This document shows, piece after piece, positions 35,378 through 44,242 of a stretch of 64,000 nt of DNA. The notes under the pieces were generated by a model, which made no database searches, was not told where the DNA came from, and saw only the letters and a program-made list of their open reading frames with translations. The DNA comes from Streptomyces sp. NBC_00513 (GTDB taxonomy: Bacteria > Actinomycetota > Actinomycetes > Streptomycetales > Streptomycetaceae). The position numbers and the translations under genes were made by a program. The stretch covers positions 6,758,001-6,822,000 of the forward strand of contig NZ_CP107845.1 of the NCBI RefSeq assembly GCF_041431415.1. The letters run 5' to 3'. Numbering within the stretch: the stretch's first letter is position 1; each line of letters starts with the position of its first letter.

Positions 35378-36421
35378 GTGGCGAACGGTTCGGTAAGGAT
35401 CAACGGGAACGCGCTGCAGCTCGGTGACGGCGCGCAGATCAGGTTCATCCGAACCCTGCGCCTCCCGGAATCGGGTACCCACGGGCTCCCTCCGGGCCTC
35501 GGCGAGTTCCCGCTGCGACGGGTCGAGGACCACCCGGACACGGTTCCGCCCGAGTGGCTCGCCAAGGGCGGGGTGATGCTGCCGGTTTACCTGCGCGAGG
35601 CGATGTGGCTGAGCTTCGCGGGGACCCGGGAGCCCGCGGCGCTCCAGGTCGGCGTCGGCAAGGTCTGCGCCGTCTCGGGCGAGCGCTGGACGGGACGGCT
35701 CGCGCACCGCCCGCAGAACTACGTGGTGCTCCCGCGCCAGCCGTGGCTGGACGGGATCAACTCGGGCAAGGGGACGGTGCGTCAGTTCGTCGCCGTGCCG
35801 CTCGGCCTCGGCGCCACGGTCGAGGGACAGGTCACCGGCGAGGAGACCACGGGCGGCGTGCAGCTCCAGGCGTTCCCGCTCGGCCCCGAGCCGTTGCGGC
35901 TCTGGCGGGAGCAGGAGCGCGCCCGGCTCATCCCGCCGCCGATGCCGTCCTCCTTCGGCGGGTACGCGGGCGCTCCGGCGGCCCCGGGGAGCGCGCCCAT
36001 GGCCCCTCGGGCCGCGGCCCCGGCGCGATCGGCTCCCGCGATGGGCCTGGGAGTGGGCGGTTCCATGCGCCAGGAGGTGTACGAGGACACGCGGCCCCTG
36101 TCGGACTGGGCCGAGGAGCCGGCCGCGCGCGTCTTCGTCCACCTGGTGACCCCGCCCGAGTGGCGGCGCATCACCGGCGAGCCCGCCCCGCCCTCGCCGG
36201 TCGACCGGGCCGCCTACACCAGGGCCGGGCTGCCGTGGTTCGACCACTACGACGAGAGCGGCACCGACCTGCCCGCCACCGACACCCTCGGCGCGGTCAA
36301 GCCGGTCGGCGACTGGATCGGCGACGACCACGCCCCGTGGGTCCCCCCGACCCCGTCCCAGACCCATCCGCTCGGCAACGCACCCGGCCCGGGCAAGCCC
36401 GTGCAGGACGGCGACTGGTAG
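35378..36421 (+). CDS. Conserved hypothetical actinobacterial protein
   Basis: 347 residues, no signal or membrane segment. The N-terminal about 180 residues look globular (LQLGDGAQIRFIRTLRLPESG, MLPVYLREAMWLSFAG, VGVGKVCAVSGERWTG, NYVVLPRQPWLDGINSGKGTVRQFVAVPLG, GGVQLQAFPL), then a Pro/Ala-rich linker and a C-terminal region with MRQEVYEDTRPLSDWAEEPAARVFVHLVTPPEWRRITG. I have seen similar proteins across Streptomyces but cannot name a function. GTG 35378 is used. Confidence 0.8.
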   Translation: MANGSVRINGNALQLGDGAQIRFIRTLRLPESGTHGLPPGLGEFPLRRVEDHPDTVPPEWLAKGGVMLPVYLREAMWLSFAGTREPAALQVGVGKVCAVSGERWTGRLAHRPQNYVVLPRQPWLDGINSGKGTVRQFVAVPLGLGATVEGQVTGEETTGGVQLQAFPLGPEPLRLWREQERARLIPPPMPSSFGGYAGAPAAPGSAPMAPRAAAPARSAPAMGLGVGGSMRQEVYEDTRPLSDWAEEPAARVFVHLVTPPEWRRITGEPAPPSPVDRAAYTRAGLPWFDHYDESGTDLPATDTLGAVKPVGDWIGDDHAPWVPPTPSQTHPLGNAPGPGKPVQDGDW

Positions 36422-36574
36422 CGAGCCGGCACGGGCGGCGGGGGCCGACCGGCCGCCCCGACCGCCCGCCGCCGGCGGAGCCCGACTGGCCTGGAACGTT
36501 CGGTCGTCGACGCGGTGATCGCGGCCGCGTGACAGCATGGCCGGGCAATGCCCGGTGCGCGGAGGGGGAGTTCG

Positions 36575-37117
36575 ATGAGCGGAATACGCAAGAGCCTGGC
36601 CAAGGTGGAGATCGCGTTGCGGTGGGACCCCAGCCCGACCGGTGCGCCCGCGCACGACCTCGACATACTGGCCGCGGTCTACGGGGCGACGGATCCGTAC
36701 GGCGACCCCGTCTACCTGGTCCACTTCGGCAGCCGCGCACCCGACGGCACCATCACCCTCGACCGGGACAGCGACACCGGGCAGGGCTTCGGCTTCGACG
36801 AGGTGATGACCGTCGAACTGAACCGCATGTCGACCGAGTTGGTGCGGGTGGTGGTGGGGGTCGTGATCCAGGACCCCGGCCCGCAGGGCGCCCGCACGAA
36901 GACCTTCGCCTCCGTGGCCGGTACCGGACTGCGGATCCGCGAGGGCTACACCGAACTCGCCGAGTCCGACTTCGAGGGTGTCGCCGGATCCACCGCGGCC
37001 ACGGTCGCGGAGTTCGTCCGCGACACCTCGGGCGGCTGGTCGCTGGATGCGCGCGAGTACGGGTTCGACACCGAGCCGGAGGAGTTCACCCGCATCATGG
37101 GCGCCGCCCGCTCCTGA
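36575..37117 (+). CDS. TerD family protein
   Basis: 180 residues of the TerD/TerZ calcium-binding beta-sandwich: VEIALRWDPSPTGAPAHDLDILAAVYG, VHFGSRAPDGTITLDRDSDTGQGFGFDEVMTVEL (acidic Ca-binding residues), VVVGVVIQDPGPQGARTKTFASVAGTGLRIREGYTELAESDFEGVAGSTAATVAEFVRDTSGGW. Linked to tellurite/stress resistance and surface or vesicle functions. Single gene, GGAGGGGG before ATG 36575. Confidence 0.9.
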   Translation: MSGIRKSLAKVEIALRWDPSPTGAPAHDLDILAAVYGATDPYGDPVYLVHFGSRAPDGTITLDRDSDTGQGFGFDEVMTVELNRMSTELVRVVVGVVIQDPGPQGARTKTFASVAGTGLRIREGYTELAESDFEGVAGSTAATVAEFVRDTSGGWSLDAREYGFDTEPEEFTRIMGAARS

Positions 37118-37135
37118 CGTGAATCGGCCGCTCAG

Positions 37136-37178
37136 ACCGGGCGGCGGTCACTCGTCGTGCGAGTGCCCGCCGCCCGGT
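37136..37178. terminator. Terminator after the TerD gene
   Basis: 19-bp inverted repeat with a single mismatch (arms 37136-37154 and 37160-37178, loop 5 nt). Confidence 0.8.
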
Positions 37179-37260
37179 CCGGCCGGCGCGCTGCCGCCGT
37201 CCCCACGTGGCAGCGCGGGCGGGTCGCCGCCCGGTCATCGGGGACGGCGGCCCGCCTGTC

Positions 37261-37893
37261 TCAGGGGGTGGTGCCGGGTGCGGTCGCCGCGTCGGCGGGG
37301 GTGATGCCGAGCGCGGGCAGCAGGGCCGCGTCGACGAACCGCACCAGATAGTCCGCGTCGGCGTACCGCCCCTCCAGTACCGGCCGGATCCGCAGGACGC
37401 CCATCAGCTGGGCCGGCAGGAACTCCACGGCCGGATGGTTCGCGGTGACCTCGCCCCGCGCCACCGCCCGCGCCACCATCGCGTCGAACGCCGCGAGTTC
37501 GGGTTCCACCAGGGCCTCGCGCAGGGCGGCCTGGAGTTCCTCGTCGCCGAGCACGGCGTGGCCGAGCGCCTGGGAGAGCCTGGTGTCCCGGCCGGAGGTG
37601 CCGGCCGCGATCCGGGCGGCCTCGCGCAGGTCGCCCGCGAGGGTCCCGGTGTCCACGGCCGCCAGGGTGCCCTGCCGGTTCGCGCGCAGCGCGGCGGCGA
37701 CGAGCCGCGGCTTGGTCTTCCACTGCCGGTAGAGCGTGGACTTTCCGCAGCAGGCGCGCGCGGCGACGCCCTCCATGGTCAGGGCCTCGTACCCGTGCTC
37801 GCGTAGCTGCTCCAGCACGGCGTCGTAGAACTCCTGCACCCGCTCCGGGCTGATCTTGGAACGACGCGCGGTGGTCGACGGGGTCGACGTCAT
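37261..37893 (-). CDS. TetR family transcriptional regulator
   Basis: 210 residues. HTH about 15-60: RVQEFYDAVLEQLREHGYEALTMEGVAARACCGKSTLYRQWKTKPRLVAAALRANR. The C-terminal helices (about 70-205) are the ligand domain (TetR_C_16-like region with RPVLEGRYADADYLVRFVDAALLPAL). ATG 37893. It faces the PAP2 gene across 213 bp holding five operator-like palindromes, so it very likely controls that operon and itself. Confidence 0.94.
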   Translation of the reverse strand: MTSTPSTTARRSKISPERVQEFYDAVLEQLREHGYEALTMEGVAARACCGKSTLYRQWKTKPRLVAAALRANRQGTLAAVDTGTLAGDLREAARIAAGTSGRDTRLSQALGHAVLGDEELQAALREALVEPELAAFDAMVARAVARGEVTANHPAVEFLPAQLMGVLRIRPVLEGRYADADYLVRFVDAALLPALGITPADAATAPGTTP

Positions 37894-37963
37894 GGATGCG
37901 GCCCTCCTCGGCGGCGTGCTGCGGGCCCGGGCGGCTCGCTCTGCCGTCCGGCGTGGTTCGAGT

Positions 37964-38039
37964 GTACGGCTACGCCGGCGTATCGGTACACCGGCGTATC
38001 GATACGCGAATGTATCGATACACTGGCGTGTCGATGTAC
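37964..38039. promoter_or_regulatory. Array of five 10-bp palindromes at 16-bp intervals (TetR operators)
   Basis: Half-site pairs at 37964-37973 (GTACGGCTAC), 37980-37989 (GTATCGGTAC), 37996-38005 (GTATCGATAC), 38012-38021 (GTATCGATAC) and 38028-38037 (GTGTCGATGT). Each is separated by exactly 6 bp. The two central units are perfect palindromes, with increasing divergence outward. Located between the TetR gene and the PAP2 operon. Confidence 0.8.
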
Positions 38040-38106
38040 GGCGAGGCCCTGACCGGACGAGCCCCGAACCCAGCCGTGCGCCGAGGACAGGAAGCGAGAC
38101 CGGGGG

Positions 38107-39024
38107 ATGACCTCCCACACCACACCCGCGGACCCACCACCGGCAGGTTCGAGAGCGGCACGACGCAGACTCGTACGCGAACTGCTGCTCGTCGCGGGCC
38201 TCTTCGCCGTCTACAAGGCGGGCCGGACACTCTCGACGGGCCGCACCGACGAGGCCTTCCGCAACGCCACGTGGATCTGGGACGCCGAACGCGTCCTGCA
38301 CCTGCCCGGTGAGGGCGCGATACAGCGGCTGCTCCTGCACGGCGACGCCCTGATACACGTCGCGAACACCTACTACGCCGCCGTGCACTTCCCGGCGACC
38401 GCGCTCTTCCTCGTCTGGCTCTACCTCCGCCGCCCCGGCCACTACCTGTGGACCCGCCGAGTGCTCGCGGTTCTCACCGGGGCCGCCCTCGCGATCCACC
38501 TGAGCTTCCCGTTGGCGCCGCCGAGGATGCTCGACGCCGCGCACCTCGTGGACACCGGGCAGGTGTACGGGCCCACCGTCTACCGGGCCGCGCCCGCCGC
38601 CGACACCATGGCCAACCAGTTCGCGGCCATGCCCTCGCTGCACTTCGGCTGGGCGCTGATGCTCGCCCTCGGGATGATCGCCGCCACCCGGTCGCGGTGG
38701 CGGATCCTCTGGCTGCTGCACCCCCTGGCCACCCTGCTCGTGGTCGTCGGTACGGCCAACCACTACTGGCTCGACGCGATCGTCGCCACCCTGCTGCTGG
38801 GGGCCGCGCTGCTGGTCGTCCCGCGACCGGTCCCCGAGCCGCACGCGCTGTCGGCGCGGGAGCCGGCGTCGGAACCGGGCCCGGTGTCGGCGGGTCCGTC
38901 GGCACCGCGACCCGTCCGGCGTCCCGCCGCGGCGGCCCGGGCCGCCGCCGGCCCGGACCTCCCCGCCCGCGCGGACGGGGACCCGGCCGTGAACGTCCCC
39001 GCGACCGCGGGAGCCGGACGATGA
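38107..39024 (+). CDS. PAP2-family (inositol-phosphotransferase-like) membrane protein
   Basis: 305 residues, about six helices. Catalytic motifs are visible: MPSLHFGWA and GTANHYWLDAIVA (His and Asp of the phosphatase core), with WDAERVLHLPGEGAIQ near the N-terminus, as in bacterial Aur1/Ipt1-like PAP2 proteins. The C-terminal 60 residues are Pro/Ala-rich and cytoplasmic. Probably acts on a lipid phosphate in the membrane. Translationally coupled (ATGA) to the next gene. TetR operator array upstream. Confidence 0.9.
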   Translation: MTSHTTPADPPPAGSRAARRRLVRELLLVAGLFAVYKAGRTLSTGRTDEAFRNATWIWDAERVLHLPGEGAIQRLLLHGDALIHVANTYYAAVHFPATALFLVWLYLRRPGHYLWTRRVLAVLTGAALAIHLSFPLAPPRMLDAAHLVDTGQVYGPTVYRAAPAADTMANQFAAMPSLHFGWALMLALGMIAATRSRWRILWLLHPLATLLVVVGTANHYWLDAIVATLLLGAALLVVPRPVPEPHALSAREPASEPGPVSAGPSAPRPVRRPAAAARAAAGPDLPARADGDPAVNVPATAGAGR

Positions 39025-39890
39025 ACGCCACCGCCCTCGCCGTCGCGCTCTGCCTGGCCTCCGCCGTGACCTACGCGGCCGCCGCGGTCGCCCAGGAACG
39101 CCTCGCCCGCGCCGCCGTCGCCCGCAGCGCCGGCGCGCTCCTCGGCAACGGTGCCTGGTGGTGGTCGGCCGGACTCAACGCCGCCGCGGCGCTGCTGCAC
39201 GCCGCCGCGCTGCGGTACGGGCCGCTGACCCTCGTCCAGCCGCTCGGCGCCCTCACCCTCGTCGCCGCCGTACCGCTCGGGGCGCGCGGCGCCGGCCGGC
39301 GGGTGGCGGCCACCGAATGGCGGGGCACCCTCGCCACCGTCGCGGGACTCGGCCTGCTGCTCCTCCCGGCCTCCGGCCCGGCCCCCGACGACACGCTCAC
39401 CCTGACCGAGGCGCTGGCCGTCTCGGGCGCCACCGCCGCCGTGATCATGCTGCTGACGGTCCGCGGCGACGTGCGCTCGGGGCTGCGGCACGCGACGGCG
39501 TCCGGGCTGGCCTCCGCCGCCGCCTCGGCCCTGACCCAGACGGTCACCGTCGCGGGAGGCCGCGGGGGAGCCCTGTTCAGCGTCCGGGTGATCGCGGTCG
39601 CCCTGCTCGTCGTGGTGTTCGCGGTCGGCGGGATGCTGCTGTCCCAACGCGCCTACCGGGGCGGGCTCGGGGCGCCGCTGGCCGTGGTCAACCTCGCCAA
39701 CCCGCTCGCCGCCGCCGCGATCGGCATGGTCCTGCTCGGCGAGCGCCTCCAGGGCGGGGCCGCGGGCATCGTCCTCGCCGTGGCCGGCGCCTTCGCGGCC
39801 GGCCGCGGGGTGATGCTGCTCACCAGGACGACGCCCGGCACACAGGCTTCCGCGCCCACCGCCCTGCCGAGCCGGCATGTGGCAGCATGA
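39021..39890 (+). CDS. DMT/EamA-like membrane transporter
   Basis: 289 residues and about ten hydrophobic helices: ALAVALCLASAVTYAAAAVAQERLA at the N-terminus, ALRYGPLTLVQPLGALTLVAAVPLGAR and GGLGAPLAVVNLANPLAAAAIGMVLLGERLQGG at the repeat ends, the pattern of DMT (EamA-like, DUF606-like) permeases. Overlaps the PAP2 stop by four bases and the next gene start by four. The substrate is unknown; coupling to a lipid phosphatase hints at lipid or precursor transport (inference). Confidence 0.88.
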   Translation: MNATALAVALCLASAVTYAAAAVAQERLARAAVARSAGALLGNGAWWWSAGLNAAAALLHAAALRYGPLTLVQPLGALTLVAAVPLGARGAGRRVAATEWRGTLATVAGLGLLLLPASGPAPDDTLTLTEALAVSGATAAVIMLLTVRGDVRSGLRHATASGLASAAASALTQTVTVAGGRGGALFSVRVIAVALLVVVFAVGGMLLSQRAYRGGLGAPLAVVNLANPLAAAAIGMVLLGERLQGGAAGIVLAVAGAFAAGRGVMLLTRTTPGTQASAPTALPSRHVAA

Positions 39891-40216
39891 CCGGCATGAT
39901 CGAGCGGTCGTTCCTCTCCCTGTGGTCCAAGGACTCGGTGCTGTCGATCGGTTCGGTGGACTCGGTGCTCTCCATCGGCTCCGTCGGCAGTGTGCTGTCG
40001 GTCGCCTCGATCGGCTCGGCGCTCTCGGGCGCGTCGATCGGCTCGGCCCTGTCACTGGGTTCGTCGGGATCCTGGCTCAGCGTCGGTTCGGCGCTCTCCG
40101 CGTGCTCGACCTTCTCCGTCCTCTCCTACCGCTCCCGCGGCGGCCTCATGACGCTGGGCGCCGCCGCGGCCGCCGTCGTCACCGTCGCGTGCGCGGCCCG
40201 GGTGCGGCGTGGCTGA
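39887..40216 (+). CDS. Membrane protein with nonapeptide repeats
   Basis: 109 residues. Residues about 14-72 consist of near-perfect nine-residue repeats of the form S(V/I)GS(V/A)LS(I/V)G (SVDSVLSIG, SVGSVLSVA, SIGSALSGA, SIGSALSLG, SSGSWLSVG), then one C-terminal helix (GGLMTLGAAAAAVVTVACAARV). The periodicity suggests a small beta-solenoid or amyloid-like stack on the membrane surface. ATG 39887 overlaps the previous stop (ATGA); ATG 39896 is an alternative. The family is unknown to me. Confidence 0.8.
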   Translation: MTGMIERSFLSLWSKDSVLSIGSVDSVLSIGSVGSVLSVASIGSALSGASIGSALSLGSSGSWLSVGSALSACSTFSVLSYRSRGGLMTLGAAAAAVVTVACAARVRRG

Positions 40217-40309
40217 CCAGCGGAGAACCGTTTCGGCCGGCGGTGCGTCCTCCCTCGTGAGAAACGCGTACGCACGCGTCATCGCGCGACCGGAGCGGAG
40301 TGAACGACC

Positions 40310-40576
40310 ATGGGCATCGTCGGATGGATCATCCTGGGGCTGCTCGCCGGAGGCATAGCCAAGCTGCTGCTGCCCGGACGCGACCCCGGCGGCCTCATCA
40401 TCACCACCCTCATCGGCATCGCGGGCGCCTTCACCGGCGGCTGGCTCTCCGCGAGGTTCCTGGACCGGCCGATCCAGAACGAGTTCTTCGACGCGGCCAC
40501 CTGGGGCTCCGCCATCGCGGGCTCGTTCGTGCTGCTCGTCGCCTACCGGATCCTCTTCGGACACTCCCGCCGCTGA
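40310..40576 (+). CDS. GlsB/YeaQ/YmgE family stress membrane protein
   Basis: 88 residues with three helices: MGIVGWIILGLLAGGIAKLLLPGRDPGGLIITTLIGIAGAFTGGWLSARF, SAIAGSFVLLVAYRILF. This is the transglycosylase-associated (GlsB/YeaQ) signature. Typically induced under stress in Gram-positives; molecular role unclear. GGAGTGA before ATG 40310. Confidence 0.94.
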   Translation: MGIVGWIILGLLAGGIAKLLLPGRDPGGLIITTLIGIAGAFTGGWLSARFLDRPIQNEFFDAATWGSAIAGSFVLLVAYRILFGHSRR

Positions 40577-40752
40577 CGCCCGTCCGGCCGCCGCCTACGC
40601 CGGGCCCCGCACGGCGCGACGTACTGCCCGCACCAGGCCTGACCGCACCCGGCCGGGACCCCCCGTGCCGTGCGGGGCGAGGGCGAGAACCGGCCACCAT
40701 CGGGCCGGCGGCCCTGGCGGCGCCCGGTCGGGCCGGGCTTCACTTCGGGCCC

Positions 40753-42438
40753 ATGAGACGACACAGGATCACGGGCCTGCTCGGCGCGTTCGCGCTCGCC
40801 GCGGCCGGCCTGGCCGCCGCCGGGACACCGGCGGCAGCGGCCCCGCCCCCGGCGCCCGCATCCCTCGGCGCACCCGCCTCCCCGGCCACACCCGCCTCCG
40901 CGCCCGTACCCGCGGGGGCCGAGCCTCCCGCCGAGTTCGGGACCGACTGGCACGACCCGCTCACACCCGGGCCGCCCATCACCCGGCCGTCGACCCGGTC
41001 CTGCCGGGTGACCCTGGCACAGGCCCGGTTCGTCGACTTCACCCCCTACCGGGGCGACTACACGCCCCCGAGCGGCTGTGGCCGCGGCGACTGGGCCAAG
41101 GTGGTGCTCCGCCTCGACGGCAAGGTCAAGGGCCGCCAGTACGACCGCCTGGGCAACCTCACCGTCGGCGGAGTGGAGATCCTGCGCACCTCCACTCCCG
41201 AGCCCTCGCCCGACGGCATCACCTGGTCCGTGGAGAAGGACGTCACCCACTACCGGGACACCCTCAGCCGTCCGCAGCCCGTCGAGATGCTGATCGGCAA
41301 CGTGGTCAACGACACCTACACCGGCGTCATCGACGTCGAGGTCACCCTCACCTTCCACGCCTCCGACGGCCACACCCGACCCGCCTCCGACACCCCGGAC
41401 CGCGTCCTCCCGCTCACCACCCCCACCGTCACCACCCCGCGCAACACCGAACGCCTGCTCGCGGAGGTGTACGCGACAGGCTCGGGCGGGGGCTGCGAGG
41501 AGTACTGGTACCTGACCGTCCCGGACGCGGCCCCCTACTCCTGCAAGGCCGCCGGCGGCCCCCACCGCGAGGTCCGCGTCCTCGTCGACGGACAGCTCGC
41601 CGGTCTCGCCGCCCCCTTTCCGACCGTCTGGACCGGCGGCTGGTCCAACCCCTTCCTCTGGTACGTGACCCCCGGCCCCCGCGCCTTCGACGTGCAGCCG
41701 ATCCGCTACGACCTGACGCCCTACGCGGCGCTCCTCAACGACGGTCGCCCGCACCGGATCGAGGTGTCCGTGGCGGGCGTCCCGGCCGGGCAGGCCGGCT
41801 GGAGCACCCCCACCAACCTGCTGCTCTGGCAGGACGCCGGCCGGGCCGTCGTCACCGGCGCCCTCACCCGGCACGAGGAGGTCGCCCCCACGGGCTCCTC
41901 CCGCTGGACCCCCGGCGCCGAACACCGGCTGGACACCGACGGCGGCCACGGCCTGACCGTCGCCGGGCACCTCGACACCTCCCACGGCCGGGTCGTCACC
42001 ACCGTCACCCGCACCGTCCGGCACGCCTCCACGCACCGCTGGACCGAGGGGGAGAGCCGTGACGCCCTCACCGCCGAGTGGACCGACCGGGAGAGCGTGA
42101 CCCGCGGCCCGACGACCACCCGCACGGCACGCGCGTACACGATGGACGGCGAGACCACTTTGGGTGCCGGGGACCGGTTGCGCACGGTCCTCTCCCTCGG
42201 CGACCGCGCCGACACCGTCGTCCTGCGCGGCGGCCGGGAGATCGACCGTTCACGGCTCGACGACCGGTACACGGGCGACGCGAGCTACACCGCGAACGTC
42301 CCGCGCGAGGAGCGCCACGCGGTGGCCACCACCACGGCGCGGTACCGGCTGTACGGATCGCAGACGCCCGGGGGCTGTTACGACCGTACGCTCACGACGG
42401 TGCAGGGCATGCTGACGGTGGACCGGCGGGGCTGCTGA
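40753..42438 (+). CDS. Secreted peptide-N4-asparagine amidase A (PNGase A)-like protein
   Basis: 561 residues. Signal peptide through AAAGTPAAAA, a Pro/Ala stretch, then a PNGase A-type beta-sandwich: RSCRVTLAQARFVDFTPYRGDYTPPSGCGRGDWAKVVLRLDGKVKGRQYDRLGNLTVGGVEILRTSTPEPSPDGITWSVEKDVTHY, IGNVVNDTYTGVIDVEVTLTFH. Asp and Glu residues in these strands are candidates for the catalytic set. Releases N-glycans from glycoproteins in plants and fungi; bacterial homologues presumably do so for nutrition. Single gene. Confidence 0.85.
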   Translation: MRRHRITGLLGAFALAAAGLAAAGTPAAAAPPPAPASLGAPASPATPASAPVPAGAEPPAEFGTDWHDPLTPGPPITRPSTRSCRVTLAQARFVDFTPYRGDYTPPSGCGRGDWAKVVLRLDGKVKGRQYDRLGNLTVGGVEILRTSTPEPSPDGITWSVEKDVTHYRDTLSRPQPVEMLIGNVVNDTYTGVIDVEVTLTFHASDGHTRPASDTPDRVLPLTTPTVTTPRNTERLLAEVYATGSGGGCEEYWYLTVPDAAPYSCKAAGGPHREVRVLVDGQLAGLAAPFPTVWTGGWSNPFLWYVTPGPRAFDVQPIRYDLTPYAALLNDGRPHRIEVSVAGVPAGQAGWSTPTNLLLWQDAGRAVVTGALTRHEEVAPTGSSRWTPGAEHRLDTDGGHGLTVAGHLDTSHGRVVTTVTRTVRHASTHRWTEGESRDALTAEWTDRESVTRGPTTTRTARAYTMDGETTLGAGDRLRTVLSLGDRADTVVLRGGREIDRSRLDDRYTGDASYTANVPREERHAVATTTARYRLYGSQTPGGCYDRTLTTVQGMLTVDRRGC

Positions 42439-42451
42439 CACCGACGCCGCC

Positions 42452-42457
42452 TACGAT
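42452..42457 (+). promoter_or_regulatory. Putative -10 box of a leaderless transcript
   Basis: TACGAT, 8 nt before the kinase ATG. It lies only 14 nt beyond the previous stop, so readthrough from the glycoamidase gene is also possible. Confidence 0.35.
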
Positions 42458-42465
42458 GACCGCCC

Positions 42466-44163
42466 ATGGACACGAGTGAGGCCGGCGGACAGCTGGTCGA
42501 CGGCCGCTTCGAACTGATCGACCCCCTGGGCGCCGGAGGCATGGGCACGGTGTGGCGCGCCCGCGACATCGCGTTGCACCGCGACGTCGCCCTGAAAGAG
42601 GTGCGCCCGCCGGACCCGGCGACCGCCGCCGCGCAGCCCGGCCTCGTCGTCCAACTGCGCGAACGGGCGGTGCGCGAGGCCCGAGCGCTCGCCCGGCTCA
42701 CGCACCCGAACGTGGTGACGATCCACCACATCGTGGAGCCCGCGCCGGACGGCGAGGGGCATCCGTGGATCGTGATGGAGCTGGTCAAGGGCGGCTCGCT
42801 GCACGACCGGCTGGAGTCCGGCCCGATGCCCGTCGCGGACGTCCTGCGCATCGGGCTCGACGTGTTGTCGGCGCTGCGGGCCGCGCACGCCGAAGGGGTG
42901 CTCCACCGTGACGTGAAACCGGCCAACGTCCTGCTGCGGCCGGAGGGCTCGGCCGTGCTCACCGACTTCGGCATCGCCGCGCTGCACGGATCGACCGCGC
43001 TCACCTCGACGGGCGCGCTGATCGGCTCGCCCGAGTACATCGCGCCCGAACGGGTGCGCGGCGCGGAGGGCCTGGCCGCCTCCGACCTGTGGTCGCTCGG
43101 CATGATGCTGTACGTGGCCTCCGAAGGGGTCCACCCGCTGCGCCGCGCCACGACCATGGCCACCATGGTCGCCACGCTGGAGGACCCGATCCCGGCGCCG
43201 ACGCGGTCCGGACCGCTGGGGCCCGTACTGGAACGGCTGTTGGTGCGGGACCCGGCCGCGAGGCCCGACTCCGAGCAGCTGGGACAACTGCTCCGCGACG
43301 CGAGCAGTGCTCTCCAGGGGACGCCGCCCCCACCGGCCCCCGCACCGCCGCCCTCGCCCGGATTCGGGCCCTACGGGCCGCCCCCGACGGCCGTGAACGC
43401 ACCTGGCGCGCCCTTCGGCCCGCCGGGCGGCAACCCGTACGCGGTGACCGCCCCCGTGTCCGCCGCCCGGACCCCGCGCCGCCGGCCCGCACTGCTCGCC
43501 GCACTGGTCGCGCTGCTCCTCGCGGGTGGCGCGACCCTGGCCGTGAACCTGCTGGGCGACGGCGACGACGGCACCCGTGACGACGCGAAGGGAGGCCCGA
43601 CGGCCACCCGTTCCGCCGATCCCTCGTCCGCCGCCGGCCCGGCGGGTGCGAAGCCCGCCACCGGCAAGCCGTCCGCCTCCACCCCCGCCGGGCGGACCAA
43701 CTCCGCTCCGCCCGCCGCCTCCCGCGCCGACCTGCTCACCCCCGACGGCGCCCGCGCCGGCCTGGCGGCCCTGAAACAAGGCACCGGAACCACGACGTTC
43801 GTGAGACTGGCGGTCTACCCGGAGTACATGCTGGCCGGCGTGCCCACCGCGCCCGGGGCGAAGACGTACGACAACTGGCAGTACCGCGACGGCACCGCCC
43901 GGCGCCTCGCCCCGGGCGGGACGATCCCCGCCGGCGGGCGGCTGATGGACATGTCCGCGGTCAAGTGGGACGTGCTGCCGACCCTCCTGAACGAGTCCAG
44001 GGAACGCCTGGCGGTCGCCGTGCCCAGCCAGCGCTACCTCATCCTCGACGTGTGGTCGGACGGCACCCCGGCCGTCCGCCCCTACATCAGCGACCCCTAC
44101 GGCCAAGGCGGCTACGTCCTGGCGGGCGTCGACGGCACGATCAAGAAGGTGGTCGGCGGCTGA
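42466..44163 (+). CDS. Membrane-anchored Ser/Thr protein kinase (Hanks type)
   Basis: 565 residues. Kinase domain about 15-275: glycine loop LGAGGMGTVW, K44 in VALKEV, D149 in HRDVKPAN, D167 in TDFGIAA, APE-like APER. A Pro-rich juxtamembrane linker (about 285-335) leads to one transmembrane helix (about 341-363). The extracellular about 200 residues after a Pro/Thr/Ser spacer form a globular domain (TTFVRLAVYPEYMLAGVPTAPGAKTYDNWQYRDG, YLILDVWSDGTPAVRPYISDPYGQGGYVLAG) of unknown ligand and without PASTA repeats. The kinase has all invariant residues, so activity is expected. Confidence 0.95.
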   Translation: MDTSEAGGQLVDGRFELIDPLGAGGMGTVWRARDIALHRDVALKEVRPPDPATAAAQPGLVVQLRERAVREARALARLTHPNVVTIHHIVEPAPDGEGHPWIVMELVKGGSLHDRLESGPMPVADVLRIGLDVLSALRAAHAEGVLHRDVKPANVLLRPEGSAVLTDFGIAALHGSTALTSTGALIGSPEYIAPERVRGAEGLAASDLWSLGMMLYVASEGVHPLRRATTMATMVATLEDPIPAPTRSGPLGPVLERLLVRDPAARPDSEQLGQLLRDASSALQGTPPPPAPAPPPSPGFGPYGPPPTAVNAPGAPFGPPGGNPYAVTAPVSAARTPRRRPALLAALVALLLAGGATLAVNLLGDGDDGTRDDAKGGPTATRSADPSSAAGPAGAKPATGKPSASTPAGRTNSAPPAASRADLLTPDGARAGLAALKQGTGTTTFVRLAVYPEYMLAGVPTAPGAKTYDNWQYRDGTARRLAPGGTIPAGGRLMDMSAVKWDVLPTLLNESRERLAVAVPSQRYLILDVWSDGTPAVRPYISDPYGQGGYVLAGVDGTIKKVVGG

Positions 44164-44211
44164 CGCCCCGCCGGCCGCGCTCGCGCGGATCCCGCAACGG
44201 GGCGCGGCCAC

Positions 44212-44229
44212 GGTCCGGCGGGCCGGACC
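44212..44229. terminator. Short hairpin between converging genes
   Basis: GGTCCGGC / GCCGGACC, 8-bp stem with a 2-nt centre, 14 bp before the transglycosylase stop codon. Confidence 0.5.
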
Positions 44230-44242
44230 TGCGGGGACGTGC

